IMG/VR virus record: IMGVR_UViG_3300032296_001480
Span: 1-30,324 of that record
Length of the DNA: 30,324 nt
Strand: one strand, 5' to 3'
Source: a virus
Shown here piece after piece: positions 1 to 6,409 of the stretch. How positions within the stretch are numbered: position 1 is the stretch's first letter; each line of letters begins with the position of its first letter. A program made the position numbers and the translations under genes. A model generated the notes under the pieces. It did no database searches and was not told the DNA's origin. It saw only the letters and a program-made list of their open reading frames with translations.

Positions 1-351
1 ATGCTCATGTCAGAGACGCCTGACTCAACAGATACTGAGGCGCTGCGCCTGATGGCAATAACAGCAGCTGTCCATGCCAAGATGGCTAAGTCAAGCATCA
101 AAGAGGCTATACTCAAACCAAGGGCTTTCTCCGGAGTAAACAGAGAGTCATATATTTGGTGGAGAGCAGAGCCTACATCTATACACAAGCAGATAGCCAT
201 AGATATTGTCAATAATGGCATAAAAAAAAGCGACCCGAAAATATATGCCTTCTGCAATATGAGCATCATAGCTCCAAAAACAAAAGCATGGTTCAATACG
301 CTGAAGTTCTATAAAAAAATCGGTGAGGTAACATTTTTCTTATTACCATAA
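1..351 (+). CDS. SleB-like cell wall hydrolase, probably 5' truncated by the window edge
   Basis: The 116 visible residues resemble the Hydrolase_2 (SleB/CwlJ) family of peptidoglycan-cleaving enzymes. The motif PRAFSGVNRE (residues 42-51) sits where the family has its 'pgqFs' signature. The segment AIDIVNNGIKKSDPKIYAFCN and the end WFNTLKFYKKIGEVTFF match the family's C-terminal layout, which ends in a G-H/x-xF segment. The family's catalytic glutamate lies near the N terminus, in a region like the visible MSET. The reading frame is open from base 1, so the true start is probably upstream. It would act on the host wall at lysis or entry. The gene is 10 bases from the GroES-like gene. Family assignment is from motif memory and is moderately sure. 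Confidence 0.55.
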   Translation: MLMSETPDSTDTEALRLMAITAAVHAKMAKSSIKEAILKPRAFSGVNRESYIWWRAEPTSIHKQIAIDIVNNGIKKSDPKIYAFCNMSIIAPKTKAWFNTLKFYKKIGEVTFFLLP

Positions 352-361
352 ATCTAATTCA

Positions 362-619
362 ATGCAACCAATAGGAAAGTATATAGTGGTCTCCGCTATT
401 GACGAGGAGATAAAGACAGACTCAGGCATCATCCTTTCAGGAGAAGATGCGAGTCAATTCAGATACAAAAAAGGCAAAGTAATCAAGCCAGGTACTGACG
501 TGACAGTAATAAAAGAGGGCGATGTTATTTATTACGATAAGGGACATTCGTTCACAATGATCATAAAGAACGAACAGTATACAATCATTAGGGAGTCCGA
601 CGTCGTTCTTGTTGAATAG
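362..619 (+). CDS. GroES-like co-chaperonin (Cpn10)
   Basis: This 85-residue protein follows the GroES fold order. It has an N-terminal strand (KYIVVSAIDEEIKTDSG) and the mobile-loop GroEL-binding tripeptide pattern G-I-I-L at residues 22-25. It then has KGKVI, IKEGDVIYYDKGH and a terminal strand ending IIRESDVVLVE. It is shorter than bacterial GroES (about 97 residues), with the loss in the roof-hairpin region, as in phage T4 gp31. By analogy it would cap host GroEL to help fold phage proteins such as the capsid protein. No GroEL gene is in the window, so the host chaperonin is the expected partner. Its last 32 bases overlap the convergent minus-strand gene. Confidence 0.85.
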   Translation: MQPIGKYIVVSAIDEEIKTDSGIILSGEDASQFRYKKGKVIKPGTDVTVIKEGDVIYYDKGHSFTMIIKNEQYTIIRESDVVLVE

Positions 620-1028
620 ATTTATTCATTTCAATAATCATATTCTTATAAACCTTATCGGTATACCTGACCTTTCGCTTAAACATTGGGTTGTTGCAGA
701 CAGTCATTGGTATGTCGTCACCATTTAGCTTGCGGTAAATGTCTTTAACGACCAATTTACTCTTGTCGCTCATTTGGTAAATAATCCTTTTGTTCCCTTC
801 TTTTGGTCTGAATACCTCAAACCACCCCTCACGGAGCAGGCGGTTGAATCTTTCTTTGTCCCAAGACAAGATTTTATCATACCTATCGAATTTTGCTCTG
901 GTAAAATAGCCTTCAGAGTACATAAAAAGCAGAACATCGAGGTCAGCTTGGAAAAGACCAAACTTTGACTTGTAATACTGGCGTATAACTTTCCAATATT
1001 TGAGATAATTGATAGGTGTTTTTCGCAT
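588..1028 (-). CDS. Winged-helix DNA-binding protein (MarR-like layout)
   Basis: This 146-residue protein is the only convincing minus-strand gene. Residues about 24-100 show a winged-helix arrangement. First comes a helix with ADLDVLLFMYSEGYFTR, then a candidate recognition helix SWDKERFNRLLREGW. A beta wing follows (FEVFRPKEGNKRIIYQMS), then a helix KLVVKDIYRKL. This is the layout of MarR-type and related replication/regulatory wHTH proteins. The C terminus is basic (QQERRRTP). A TATCTTTG promoter-like motif lies 26 bases upstream of its ATG, back to back with the promoter of the 1109 gene, so it may repress one or both. The target and exact family are unknown. It overlaps the end of the GroES-like gene tail to tail. 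Confidence 0.7.
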   Translation of the reverse strand: MRKTPINYLKYWKVIRQYYKSKFGLFQADLDVLLFMYSEGYFTRAKFDRYDKILSWDKERFNRLLREGWFEVFRPKEGNKRIIYQMSDKSKLVVKDIYRKLNGDDIPMTVCNNPMFKRKVRYTDKVYKNMIIEMNKSIQQERRRTP

Positions 1029-1054
1029 TAGATTAAATTTTATAAAATTATTTA

Positions 1055-1062
1055 CAAAGATA
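1055..1062 (-). promoter_or_regulatory. Putative -7 promoter element TATCTTTG
   Basis: The minus strand reads TATCTTTG, matching the Bacteroidota sigma-70 -7 consensus TAnnTTTG, 26 bases before the ATG of the winged-helix gene. No clear -33 TTG is visible. The position in an 80-base divergent gap supports a promoter. Confidence 0.5.
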
Positions 1063-1077
1063 ATCAGAAATTCTTAT

Positions 1078-1085
1078 TATATTTG
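1078..1085 (+). promoter_or_regulatory. Putative -7 promoter element TATATTTG
   Basis: TATATTTG matches TAnnTTTG and ends 23 bases before the ATG at 1109. The same spacing range (20-26 bases) occurs at 6410 and 13684. It probably drives the small-gene operon starting at 1109. No -33 TTG was found. Confidence 0.6.
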
Positions 1086-1108
1086 ACCGAAAATAAATAA
1101 AATCTGTC

Positions 1109-1369
1109 ATGGCAAAAGACAAAACCCCAAAAAAAGAGGAAAAAGCTGAAAGCAAAAGCTATGAATATCAGAAAATTGACCTTAAAACAGGGCTTAATGA
1201 TATTGCTTTCAAGAATAAACAGGTTGAAATGATAAGAAACCTGCAAGAAGAGAACTTAAAGCTAAAGCAGAGTGCAGGTAGACAGAGAAGGCAGGCAGGA
1301 ATGCCAGATATAAGGGGGCTTCGTGGATTAGAGGGTGATCTTGGAATGCAGTTTAAGAAAAAAGGCTAA
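1109..1369 (+). CDS. Small charged protein of unknown function
   Basis: An 86-residue protein I do not recognise. It has a lysine/glutamate-rich start (MAKDKTPKKEEKAESK). A probable coiled-coil helix around residues 35-55 contains QVEMIRNLQEENLKLKQ. It ends in a glycine/arginine-rich tail (GRQRRQAGMPDIRGLRG). It is the first gene after a good promoter-like motif and heads a run of very small genes. The basic tail could bind nucleic acid or an acidic partner, but nothing visible settles this. The ATG is the only in-frame start close to the promoter. Confidence 0.65.
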   Translation: MAKDKTPKKEEKAESKSYEYQKIDLKTGLNDIAFKNKQVEMIRNLQEENLKLKQSAGRQRRQAGMPDIRGLRGLEGDLGMQFKKKG

Positions 1370-1395
1370 TATTTATCACAATAAATCAGTTTTTC

Positions 1396-1551
1396 ATGAA
1401 AAAGTCAACTCCTAACCTCCCAATGTCATCTCGTTTGCAAGCTCCAGGTGGCGCTAAAGAGATGCCAAAGGCTATGCCTAAAAAAGGCGCTACCAAAAAG
1501 GTAACTGCCGGTGCAGCAAAGAAGGCAATGCCTGCTAAAAAGGGATACTAA
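1396..1551 (+). CDS. Tiny lysine/alanine/proline-rich basic protein (51 aa)
   Basis: An open frame of 51 residues from ATG 1396 to TAA 1549-1551. Its stop shares one base with the ATG of the next gene (TAATG), which supports it being real and translationally coupled. The sequence is dominated by Lys, Ala, Pro and Gly, with repeated AMPKKG/AMPAKKG-type words (for example KEMPKAMPKKGATKK). This composition resembles histone H1-like or other disordered DNA-binding tails. A DNA-condensing or virion role is only inference. There is no detectable fold and it is probably disordered. Confidence 0.6.
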   Translation: MKKSTPNLPMSSRLQAPGGAKEMPKAMPKKGATKKVTAGAAKKAMPAKKGY

Positions 1552-1814
1552 TGAAAATCGACAGCCAAAAGTATATGGGCGAGAATCAGTTGGTCAACAG
1601 ACTGGCATCGCAGGTAGGATCCATGAAATTGGCTGTCGGTATTCTTAAAAAAAGGGGTGATATGACAGCAGATGGAAAGCTAACAGAGAAAGGGAAGAGG
1701 CGCAATGCGATGACAGCAGAAGAAAGAGCAAAAGACAGAGCTGCAAAATCATCAAAACGCAGTCCATCAGAATATAAATACAATCCATTTACAAACAGAG
1801 CAACTTTAAAATAA
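1551..1814 (+). CDS. Small basic protein of unknown function
   Basis: An 87-residue, strongly basic protein coupled to its upstream neighbour by a one-base stop/start overlap. The N-terminal half (QLVNRLASQVGSMKLAVGIL) is likely a helix. The rest is rich in Lys, Arg and Ala with MTADGKLTEKGKRRNAMTAE and KDRAAKSSKRSPSEYKYNP. The phrase MTA-x-G/E occurs twice within it, and MTASELKAKK in the 2261 gene is similar. I recall comparable short proteins in uncultured aquatic phages but know no function. It is part of the small-gene operon. Confidence 0.65.
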   Translation: MKIDSQKYMGENQLVNRLASQVGSMKLAVGILKKRGDMTADGKLTEKGKRRNAMTAEERAKDRAAKSSKRSPSEYKYNPFTNRATLK

Positions 1815-1815
1815 C

Positions 1816-1971
1816 ATGGCAAAGACTAAAAAAATCGAGGAAGCTGTCGAGGAAGTACAAGTTGAAGAAACAGTTGAAGAAACTGTTGTAGTTGAAGAAA
1901 CTCCAAAGATTCAACAAAACGAAGATGGTATCACAGACAGAGCATACACAAGCCAAAAATATAAGAAGTAA
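1816..1971 (+). CDS. Tiny acidic protein (51 aa)
   Basis: An open frame from ATG 1816 to TAA 1969-1971, one base after the previous stop and sharing one base with the next ATG. That spacing fits the surrounding operon. The middle is a run of Glu/Val repeats (EEAVEEVQVEETVEETVVVEE), flanked by a basic start (MAKTKK) and end (SQKYKK). It is opposite in charge to its neighbours, so it could pair with or mask the basic small proteins. That is inference only. It is probably disordered or a single helix. Confidence 0.55.
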   Translation: MAKTKKIEEAVEEVQVEETVEETVVVEETPKIQQNEDGITDRAYTSQKYKK

Positions 1972-2261
1972 TGGCCGATAAATCCAAAATGAGCTGCAAT
2001 AAACCGGTGTCATCAGACAGAGCCGGAAAGAAAATGATGGTCAAAGCTTGCGCCAATGGCCAGGAAAAACTATTGCATTTTGGAGCAAAAGGTTATGGGC
2101 ATAATTATTCATCAGCCGCACGCAAAAGTTTTAAAGCAAGGCACTCTTGCGATACAGCTGACGATAAGCTAACGCCAAGATACTGGGCTTGTAAGAAACT
2201 ATGGGCTGGACCTGGTGGCAGCACCGCAAGTAATCCTAAAGGACGACAAGGTAAATACTAA
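1971..2261 (+). CDS. Conserved cysteine-containing basic phage protein
   Basis: A 96-residue basic protein with four cysteines (C9, C27, C60, C73). The core has the words HFGAKGYGHNYS, ARKSFKARHSCD and PRYWACKKLWAG. I recall this RKSFxARHxCD...ARYWxCKKxW pattern from T4-like marine phages and other uncultured viruses, where the function is unknown. The Cys/His pattern could bind a metal such as zinc. It shares single bases with both neighbouring genes (TAATG junctions) and is directly followed by a DUF5872-like gene. Confidence 0.7.
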   Translation: MADKSKMSCNKPVSSDRAGKKMMVKACANGQEKLLHFGAKGYGHNYSSAARKSFKARHSCDTADDKLTPRYWACKKLWAGPGGSTASNPKGRQGKY

Positions 2262-2596
2262 TGAAAGACTCCTGCTATAAAAAAGTCAAAGCACAGTACG
2301 ATGTATTCCCATCAGCAAGAGCGTCACAAGCAATAGCTAAGTGCCGCAAAGCAAGTGGCAATGTGGTGAAGTCAGAGAAGGGTACAAGCCTAAAGAGATG
2401 GGAGAAAGAGAACTGGGTTGACACAAGAACAAATAAACCTTGCGGTGCAGGAGGAAAGAACGAGTACTGCCGTCCTACAAAAAAGATTTCATCACAGACA
2501 CCTAAGACCAAAGGCGAGATGACAGCATCAGAGCTAAAAGCTAAGAAAGCTGAGAAGTCAAGAGTTGGTATGGGTAACAAAATATCAAAAGCATGA
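2261..2596 (+). CDS. DUF5872-like cysteine-containing protein
   Basis: A 111-residue basic protein. The N-terminal part DSCYKKVKAQYDVFPSARAS followed by AIAKCRKA matches a short Cys motif I know from phage and plant/algal virus proteins. The middle LKRWEKENWVDTRTNKPCG, then YCRPTKK and SSQTPKT, matches my memory of the DUF5872 consensus (KLxRWxKExWVDxxTGKPCG...CRPxKRVSxKTPKT). Function is unknown. Paired cysteines suggest a small metal-binding or disulfide-linked protein. It ends in an ATGA overlap with the 54-residue gene. The lysine-rich C-terminal tail contains MTASELKAKK. Confidence 0.7.
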   Translation: MKDSCYKKVKAQYDVFPSARASQAIAKCRKASGNVVKSEKGTSLKRWEKENWVDTRTNKPCGAGGKNEYCRPTKKISSQTPKTKGEMTASELKAKKAEKSRVGMGNKISKA

Positions 2597-2757
2597 GCAA
2601 GAGCAAAGGACTCGGTGATACTGTAGAGAAGATAATGAAAGCCACAGGCGTAAAGGCAGCTGTCAAGACAGTAACAAAAGCTGTTGGCGTAGAGGACTGC
2701 GGTTGCGACAAGCGAAGAGATACATTAAACAGAATATTTCCATACGATAAAAAATAA
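2593..2757 (+). CDS. Small protein with CGC motif and TLNRIFPY end (54 aa)
   Basis: An open frame of 54 residues beginning in an ATGA overlap with the previous gene and ending 3 bases before the next ATG. Its layout is GLGDTVEKIMKATGVKAA, then VEDCGCDKRRDTLN and FPYDKK. I recall very similar short proteins (GLGDTxxKxTKATGI...DCGCDKRxxxLNxLFPY) in many Bacteroidota phages and prophages, always of unknown role and near structural genes. The CxC pair may bind metal. The conserved order of words makes it a confident gene despite its length. Confidence 0.7.
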   Translation: MSKSKGLGDTVEKIMKATGVKAAVKTVTKAVGVEDCGCDKRRDTLNRIFPYDKK

Positions 2758-2760
2758 AAA

Positions 2761-3258
2761 ATGGCAAACGTAAGAATACAACCAAGCAGAGCGCTGACAG
2801 TTATTAAGTCAGACGATGCTGATATACCATATCCGGCAATAGCTGTATCAGGTGTTGATGATACCGTCCCTTTAGGCAATCAACTTATTGACAGCACAAA
2901 AGACTTTATAGCATTGCAAATATATCCTGGCAACATTGTATACAACACATCAGTATCTCCTCCTTTAGCAGCTACTGTTGTGTCATTATCTCCATCTTCT
3001 CCTGATACGCTTACTCTTAACGCTCCGATATTTACAGGTGCCGGTGACAGCTATATAATCTATCAGTCAAGTCCAATGGCAGGTGGTCAAAACACAGGCT
3101 GTGTGCTTTATGTAGGTACAGGTGGTGATGTAACAGTTACAACAGCAGGTAATGATTATGTTACATTTGTAAATGTGCAAAATGGGTCATTTTTGCCAGT
3201 TCAAGTGGTAAAGGTTTGGAATGCAGGAACATCAGCTGACATATTAGCCCTTTGGTAA
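2761..3258 (+). CDS. Small virion structural protein, beta-rich
   Basis: A 165-residue beta-rich protein. Residues 40-104 (from NQLIDSTKDF to YIIYQSS) form a domain that recurs in the ring protein at 17144, where NQLIDS is also present. The C-terminal 55 residues (GCVLYVGTGGDVTVTTAG to LPVQVVKVW and LALW) match a widespread head/tail decoration or GTA spike-base-like module (LYVGxxGDVxVxT...FLPVQVxKV) in my memory. It is directly followed by the fiber gene at 3259, which suggests a base or adaptor for that fiber. It is probably a virion component; its exact position is unknown. Confidence 0.6.
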   Translation: MANVRIQPSRALTVIKSDDADIPYPAIAVSGVDDTVPLGNQLIDSTKDFIALQIYPGNIVYNTSVSPPLAATVVSLSPSSPDTLTLNAPIFTGAGDSYIIYQSSPMAGGQNTGCVLYVGTGGDVTVTTAGNDYVTFVNVQNGSFLPVQVVKVWNAGTSADILALW

Positions 3259-4623
3259 ATGCTAACAGTAACAATCACAAACACATTGATGTCAAAGACA
3301 ACAACTGCTGGAGGAGGTGGTGGAACGTCCCCAGTAAATACTGTTGCTCCGGTTATTTCAGGAAGTGGGATTATTAGCTATCCTCTTTCGTGCGCAGATG
3401 GCACATGGACAGGAACTCCTGTAATAACATACACTTATCAATGGAAAAGAAACGGAATAGATATTGTAGGCGAAACCAATTCTACCTACATTTTAGATAA
3501 TGCAGACTATGGTAATGCTATTACTTGCGAAGTAACAGGGACAAATGCCTTTGGCTTTTCAAGTGCGGTCAGTAATACAATAACAGGAACTGCAATAGCT
3601 CCTGTTAACACAGTTGCGCCTGTTATTGCAGGAACAAATGTCGTCGGCTCAACATTGACAACAACAAAAGGAACATGGACAGTAGATCCATCTCCATTGT
3701 ATACCTATCAATGGTATAGAGGTGCATCCCCAATATCAGGCGCAACTTCAGATAATTACACTCTCGTTCAGGCAGATGCAGCCCAGTCAATAACTTGTGT
3801 CGTGACAGCAACAAATGTAGCTGGAACGGCAAGCGCAACAAGCAATGCCCTTACAATTATTGACGCGGACGCACAGGCATTTTTCACGGCAAGTGGCTTA
3901 ACAGGTGCGACAAACTTAACAGCTATTAACAATTTAGTTGTTGCGCTGAAAGGTTACGGCATTTGGACAAAGATGAAGGCTATCTATCCGTTTGTAGGAG
4001 GTACTGCTGCTTTGCATAAATGGAATCTAAAAGACCCACAAGATACAAATGCTGCGTTTAGGCTTGTTTTTGCAGGGGGATGGACTCACGCAAGTACAGG
4101 CGCAAAGCCAAACGGTGTAAATGCTTATGCTGATACATTTTTAACACCAAGTACAAGTTTATTACAAAACAGTACACATATTTCATATTATAGTAGAACA
4201 CAAAGTAATAACACAGAAGTTGAAATTGGGTCTTCAACTGGATTAAATGCAACAGACAACAAAGCTTTATTAGAAATTAGAACAAGCGGAGTTACTTATT
4301 ATAATATAAATGGTCAAAGTACATACATTACTTATTCTGATGCAGATAGTAGAGCTTTTTATATTGGAAATCGTACTGCATCAAATGTAGTAAATGGTTG
4401 GAGAAATAGTACAAAAGTTGCAACAGGAACAACTGCAAGTACTGGATTAAGTACAAGAACTTTTTATTTAGGAGCTTTTGGTTCACAAGCCGCAGGACAA
4501 TTTTTTTCTACAAAAGAATGCGCTTTTAGTTCCATTGGTGATGGACTAACAGATACTGAAGCAGCAAGTTTTTATACAGCCGTTCAAGCATATAACACAA
4601 ATTTAGGGAGGAACAATCCATGA
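3259..4623 (+). CDS. Fiber/adhesin with two Ig-like domains and a LamG-like end
   Basis: A 454-residue protein. After a Gly-rich linker (residues 17-23) come two tandem Ig-like domains at about 25-110 and 115-200. Both open with PVNTVAPVI, have TYQW and TYTYQWKRNG-type strands, and close with ITCEVTGTN or ITCVVTATN. Residues 205-454 contain FFTASGLTGATNLTAIN, IWTKMKAIYPFVGGTA, HKWNLKDP and GVNAYADT. I know this set from LamG/concanavalin-like ends of Bacteroidota phage proteins. Such modules bind carbohydrate, so a role in host attachment is likely. The start immediately follows the previous stop. From about 4140 the coding DNA is more AT-rich than upstream. Confidence 0.7.
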   Translation: MLTVTITNTLMSKTTTAGGGGGTSPVNTVAPVISGSGIISYPLSCADGTWTGTPVITYTYQWKRNGIDIVGETNSTYILDNADYGNAITCEVTGTNAFGFSSAVSNTITGTAIAPVNTVAPVIAGTNVVGSTLTTTKGTWTVDPSPLYTYQWYRGASPISGATSDNYTLVQADAAQSITCVVTATNVAGTASATSNALTIIDADAQAFFTASGLTGATNLTAINNLVVALKGYGIWTKMKAIYPFVGGTAALHKWNLKDPQDTNAAFRLVFAGGWTHASTGAKPNGVNAYADTFLTPSTSLLQNSTHISYYSRTQSNNTEVEIGSSTGLNATDNKALLEIRTSGVTYYNINGQSTYITYSDADSRAFYIGNRTASNVVNGWRNSTKVATGTTASTGLSTRTFYLGAFGSQAAGQFFSTKECAFSSIGDGLTDTEAASFYTAVQAYNTNLGRNNP

Positions 4624-4844
4624 CACAAGTAGGACTATTAACAGAAGCGCAAAAGGATAGCTTAGTCGGGCAGCTTTACGATGAAGACAGTTATTTTAAC
4701 CCGATACAGGATATAAATGACAACTGGATTATTTCAGTTGAAGAAATGGAATTTTGCGTAAATCCTGAGTTTCAATGGGTGAAAGATTTGCCGCTTATTC
4801 CGTACGAACCGAAACAATCACCGCCATTCCCTCCAATAGAGTAA
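4620..4844 (+). CDS. Small protein, tandem paralogue A
   Basis: A 74-residue acidic protein starting in an ATGA overlap with the fiber gene. Its N-terminal 38 residues align without gaps with the next gene (GLLTEAQKDSL against GLLDEEEKKYL, and YDE, F-x-P, D-x3-NWI). Both end with WV-x2-LP followed by Y. It has a proline-rich tail (PKQSPPFPPIE) that the paralogue lacks. I do not know the family. The position between a fiber and the lysis cassette suggests a fiber-associated or chaperone role, but that is a guess. Confidence 0.65.
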   Translation: MTQVGLLTEAQKDSLVGQLYDEDSYFNPIQDINDNWIISVEEMEFCVNPEFQWVKDLPLIPYEPKQSPPFPPIE

Positions 4845-4845
4845 A

Positions 4846-5037
4846 ATGCTGGGAGGGTTATTAGATGAAGAAGAAAAAAAGTATTTGTCTGATAAGCAAT
4901 ATGATGAATACAAGCCATTTACCCCATTGTTAGACGTAGAGAAGAATTGGATTTTGCCACTATATCAAATATTTGAAAACAAAAATATAGACTGTTGGTG
5001 GGTAAATTATTTACCAATAGTTGAATACAAACGATAA
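4846..5037 (+). CDS. Small protein, tandem paralogue B
   Basis: A 63-residue protein one base after the stop of paralogue A and clearly related to it. About 15 of the first 37 positions are identical in a gapless alignment, and the W-V-x2-L-P motif is shared near the C terminus. Function is unknown. It may be a duplicate kept as a partner, for example one copy per fiber type. The ATG at 4846 gives a start equivalent to that of A. Confidence 0.65.
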   Translation: MLGGLLDEEEKKYLSDKQYDEYKPFTPLLDVEKNWILPLYQIFENKNIDCWWVNYLPIVEYKR

Positions 5038-5041
5038 CCCC

Positions 5042-5329
5042 ATGTTTTTACAAGTACCTCAAGAGGTAAGTTACCTCACGAATTATGGCATATTAGGACT
5101 TTTTGCCATACTAATGATAGGCATTATCTATTTTATGGGTAAGCAGTTCTTTATATGGCACCGGAAAAACGAGACCAGAATAGTTGATTTAGAGAAAAAA
5201 CTTGAGCAGTATTTAAGAGAAGATAGGTCATCTCTTTTAGAAACAGTTACATCAAACAACCATGTCATCGAAAATAATACTGCAATGATGAAAAAACTAT
5301 TAGGCTTAGTAGAAAAATTTGAGAAATGA
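5042..5329 (+). CDS. Single-span membrane protein, candidate holin
   Basis: From ATG 5042 the protein has 95 residues (MFLQVPQEVSY...). An alternative TTG at 5021 would overlap the previous gene, so the ATG four bases after that stop is preferred. A hydrophobic segment (GILGLFAILMIGIIYFMG) forms one membrane span near the N terminus. It is followed by a basic stretch and a coiled-coil helix (VDLEKKLEQYLRED). This layout resembles small BhlA/XhlA-type holins or hemolysin-like lysis proteins. Its stop overlaps the start of the lysin gene (ATGA), which supports a lysis role. A spanin-like or other membrane role is possible. Confidence 0.6.
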   Translation: MFLQVPQEVSYLTNYGILGLFAILMIGIIYFMGKQFFIWHRKNETRIVDLEKKLEQYLREDRSSLLETVTSNNHVIENNTAMMKKLLGLVEKFEK

Positions 5330-5952
5330 AAGAATTTCAAAAAATACTCAAAGATAGAGGTTATTATACCGGAGCCATTGACGGCATAGTCGGACCATTA
5401 ACACTCGGTGGGGCAAAACAATGGATTGACGCAGAAATGAACATACGAGGCTGGGTGAAGCCGGTAAATGACTTTGTTTGGATTCGTACAGGGCAGAACT
5501 TTGATAACAGATTCTCGGACTATGTTGTTAGGTTTCAAAACAGGGTAGCCGACATGATTATGCCCTGCACAACAAAACCCGGTGATTTTTATATCTTCAA
5601 TCCTTTGACCGTTGGTGGCATAACAGGTGCAGCGGTTGCCTGCGAGCAGCAGGTGATAGGCTCGCATAAGTTCGTCACGTCTGGCAGTTGGTCGTCTTTA
5701 TGGCTCGGTGCTCCATACTTTTACCAATCGGGAGCAATTGAGATTTATCGGGATGGGAACAAAGACAGAAAGCTCGACAAGACAATCAAAACAAAAGGCT
5801 GGTACGGCATCAACTTTCATCGTGGCGGTTTAGGTAGTATAGTAGATCAATGGTCGGCTGGCTGCATGGTCGTTCCTGACGCTCGCTGGTTTGAGGCAAT
5901 AAAGATATTCCAGGCTAATCAACTTATAAACTTTACACTAATTGAACTATAA
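5326..5952 (+). CDS. Lysin: peptidoglycan-binding domain plus YkuD-like catalytic domain
   Basis: A 208-residue protein. Residues 3-33 (FQKILKDRGYYTGAIDGIVG then PLTLGG) form a classic PG_binding_1 repeat. Residues about 135-200 contain INFHRGGLGSIVDQWSAGCM, which fits the L,D-transpeptidase/YkuD active-site pattern: His165, then S-x-G-C with Cys180 as the likely nucleophile. In phages this fold is used for peptidoglycan-active proteins near lysis genes. Whether it cleaves or only modifies crosslinks cannot be read from sequence. It overlaps the upstream membrane protein by ATGA and shares one base with the downstream one, forming a compact lysis cassette. No signal peptide is visible, so export would need a holin. 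Confidence 0.7.
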   Translation: MKEFQKILKDRGYYTGAIDGIVGPLTLGGAKQWIDAEMNIRGWVKPVNDFVWIRTGQNFDNRFSDYVVRFQNRVADMIMPCTTKPGDFYIFNPLTVGGITGAAVACEQQVIGSHKFVTSGSWSSLWLGAPYFYQSGAIEIYRDGNKDRKLDKTIKTKGWYGINFHRGGLGSIVDQWSAGCMVVPDARWFEAIKIFQANQLINFTLIEL

Positions 5953-6404
5953 TGAGAAAAAAATTCAAAGACACTAAGTTTGGAAAGTTCTTAAATGAGA
6001 AAGCTCCAAAGATATTACAGACAATTGGAGATGTATTGCCTGAAAGGGGTGCATTGGGCATTGTAAAGAACTTAATCAACTTATCTGATGATTTATCTCC
6101 AGAGGATAAAGAAGAGCTTACGCAAGAGCTTTTAAAGCTTGAGGAACTTGAAGTAAAAGACAGAGATTCTGCAAGAAACAGAGAGATAGAAATAGCCAAA
6201 CTTCACAGATATGATTTCTTGTTTTACCTTACGGGGTTAGTAGGCCTTGCAGCGTTCTGCTTTATGATATATGCCATAGTATATTTACACATACCAACTG
6301 ATAATAAAGAGGTATGGATACACTTAATCGGTATCACCGAAGGTATTGTAATTTCTATATTTGGATATTACTTTGGTAGTTCTATAAGAAGAAATCAAAA
6401 TTAA
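5952..6404 (+). CDS. Two-span membrane protein, candidate holin
   Basis: A 150-residue protein whose start shares one base with the lysin stop. The N-terminal half is amphipathic and charged (KFLNEKAPKILQTIGDVLP and a Glu/Lys-rich helix ending DRDSARNREIEIAKLHR). The C-terminal half has two hydrophobic spans (FLFYLTGLVGLAAFCFMIYA and LIGITEGIVISIFGYYFG). I know the layout of acidic helix, xRDSARxREIEIA, then two spans with IxGYYFGSS from Bacteroidota phage genes annotated as holins or GTA-type holins. It probably permeabilises or times membrane opening at lysis. Two holin-like candidates flank the lysin; one may be the antiholin or pinholin. Confidence 0.65.
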   Translation: MRKKFKDTKFGKFLNEKAPKILQTIGDVLPERGALGIVKNLINLSDDLSPEDKEELTQELLKLEELEVKDRDSARNREIEIAKLHRYDFLFYLTGLVGLAAFCFMIYAIVYLHIPTDNKEVWIHLIGITEGIVISIFGYYFGSSIRRNQN

Positions 6405-6409
6405 ATGTT

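Noticed and set aside
774-968. 64-residue plus-strand frame inside the winged-helix gene
   Set aside because: It lies antisense within a well-supported gene, has no promoter or coupling and shows no domain.
2541-2879. Minus-strand frame of 112 residues across three small genes
   Set aside because: It covers coding sequence of three plus-strand genes with recognisable motifs. Its hydrophobic look is the mirror of Lys/Ser/Asp codons.
5021-5041. TTG start giving a longer membrane protein at 5021
   Set aside because: It overlaps the previous gene by 17 bases, whereas ATG 5042 lies just after the stop and keeps the whole membrane span.
6356-6363. TATATTTG inside the two-span membrane protein gene
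   Set aside because: It is within coding sequence and far from a start codon. Such matches are expected by chance in AT-rich DNA.
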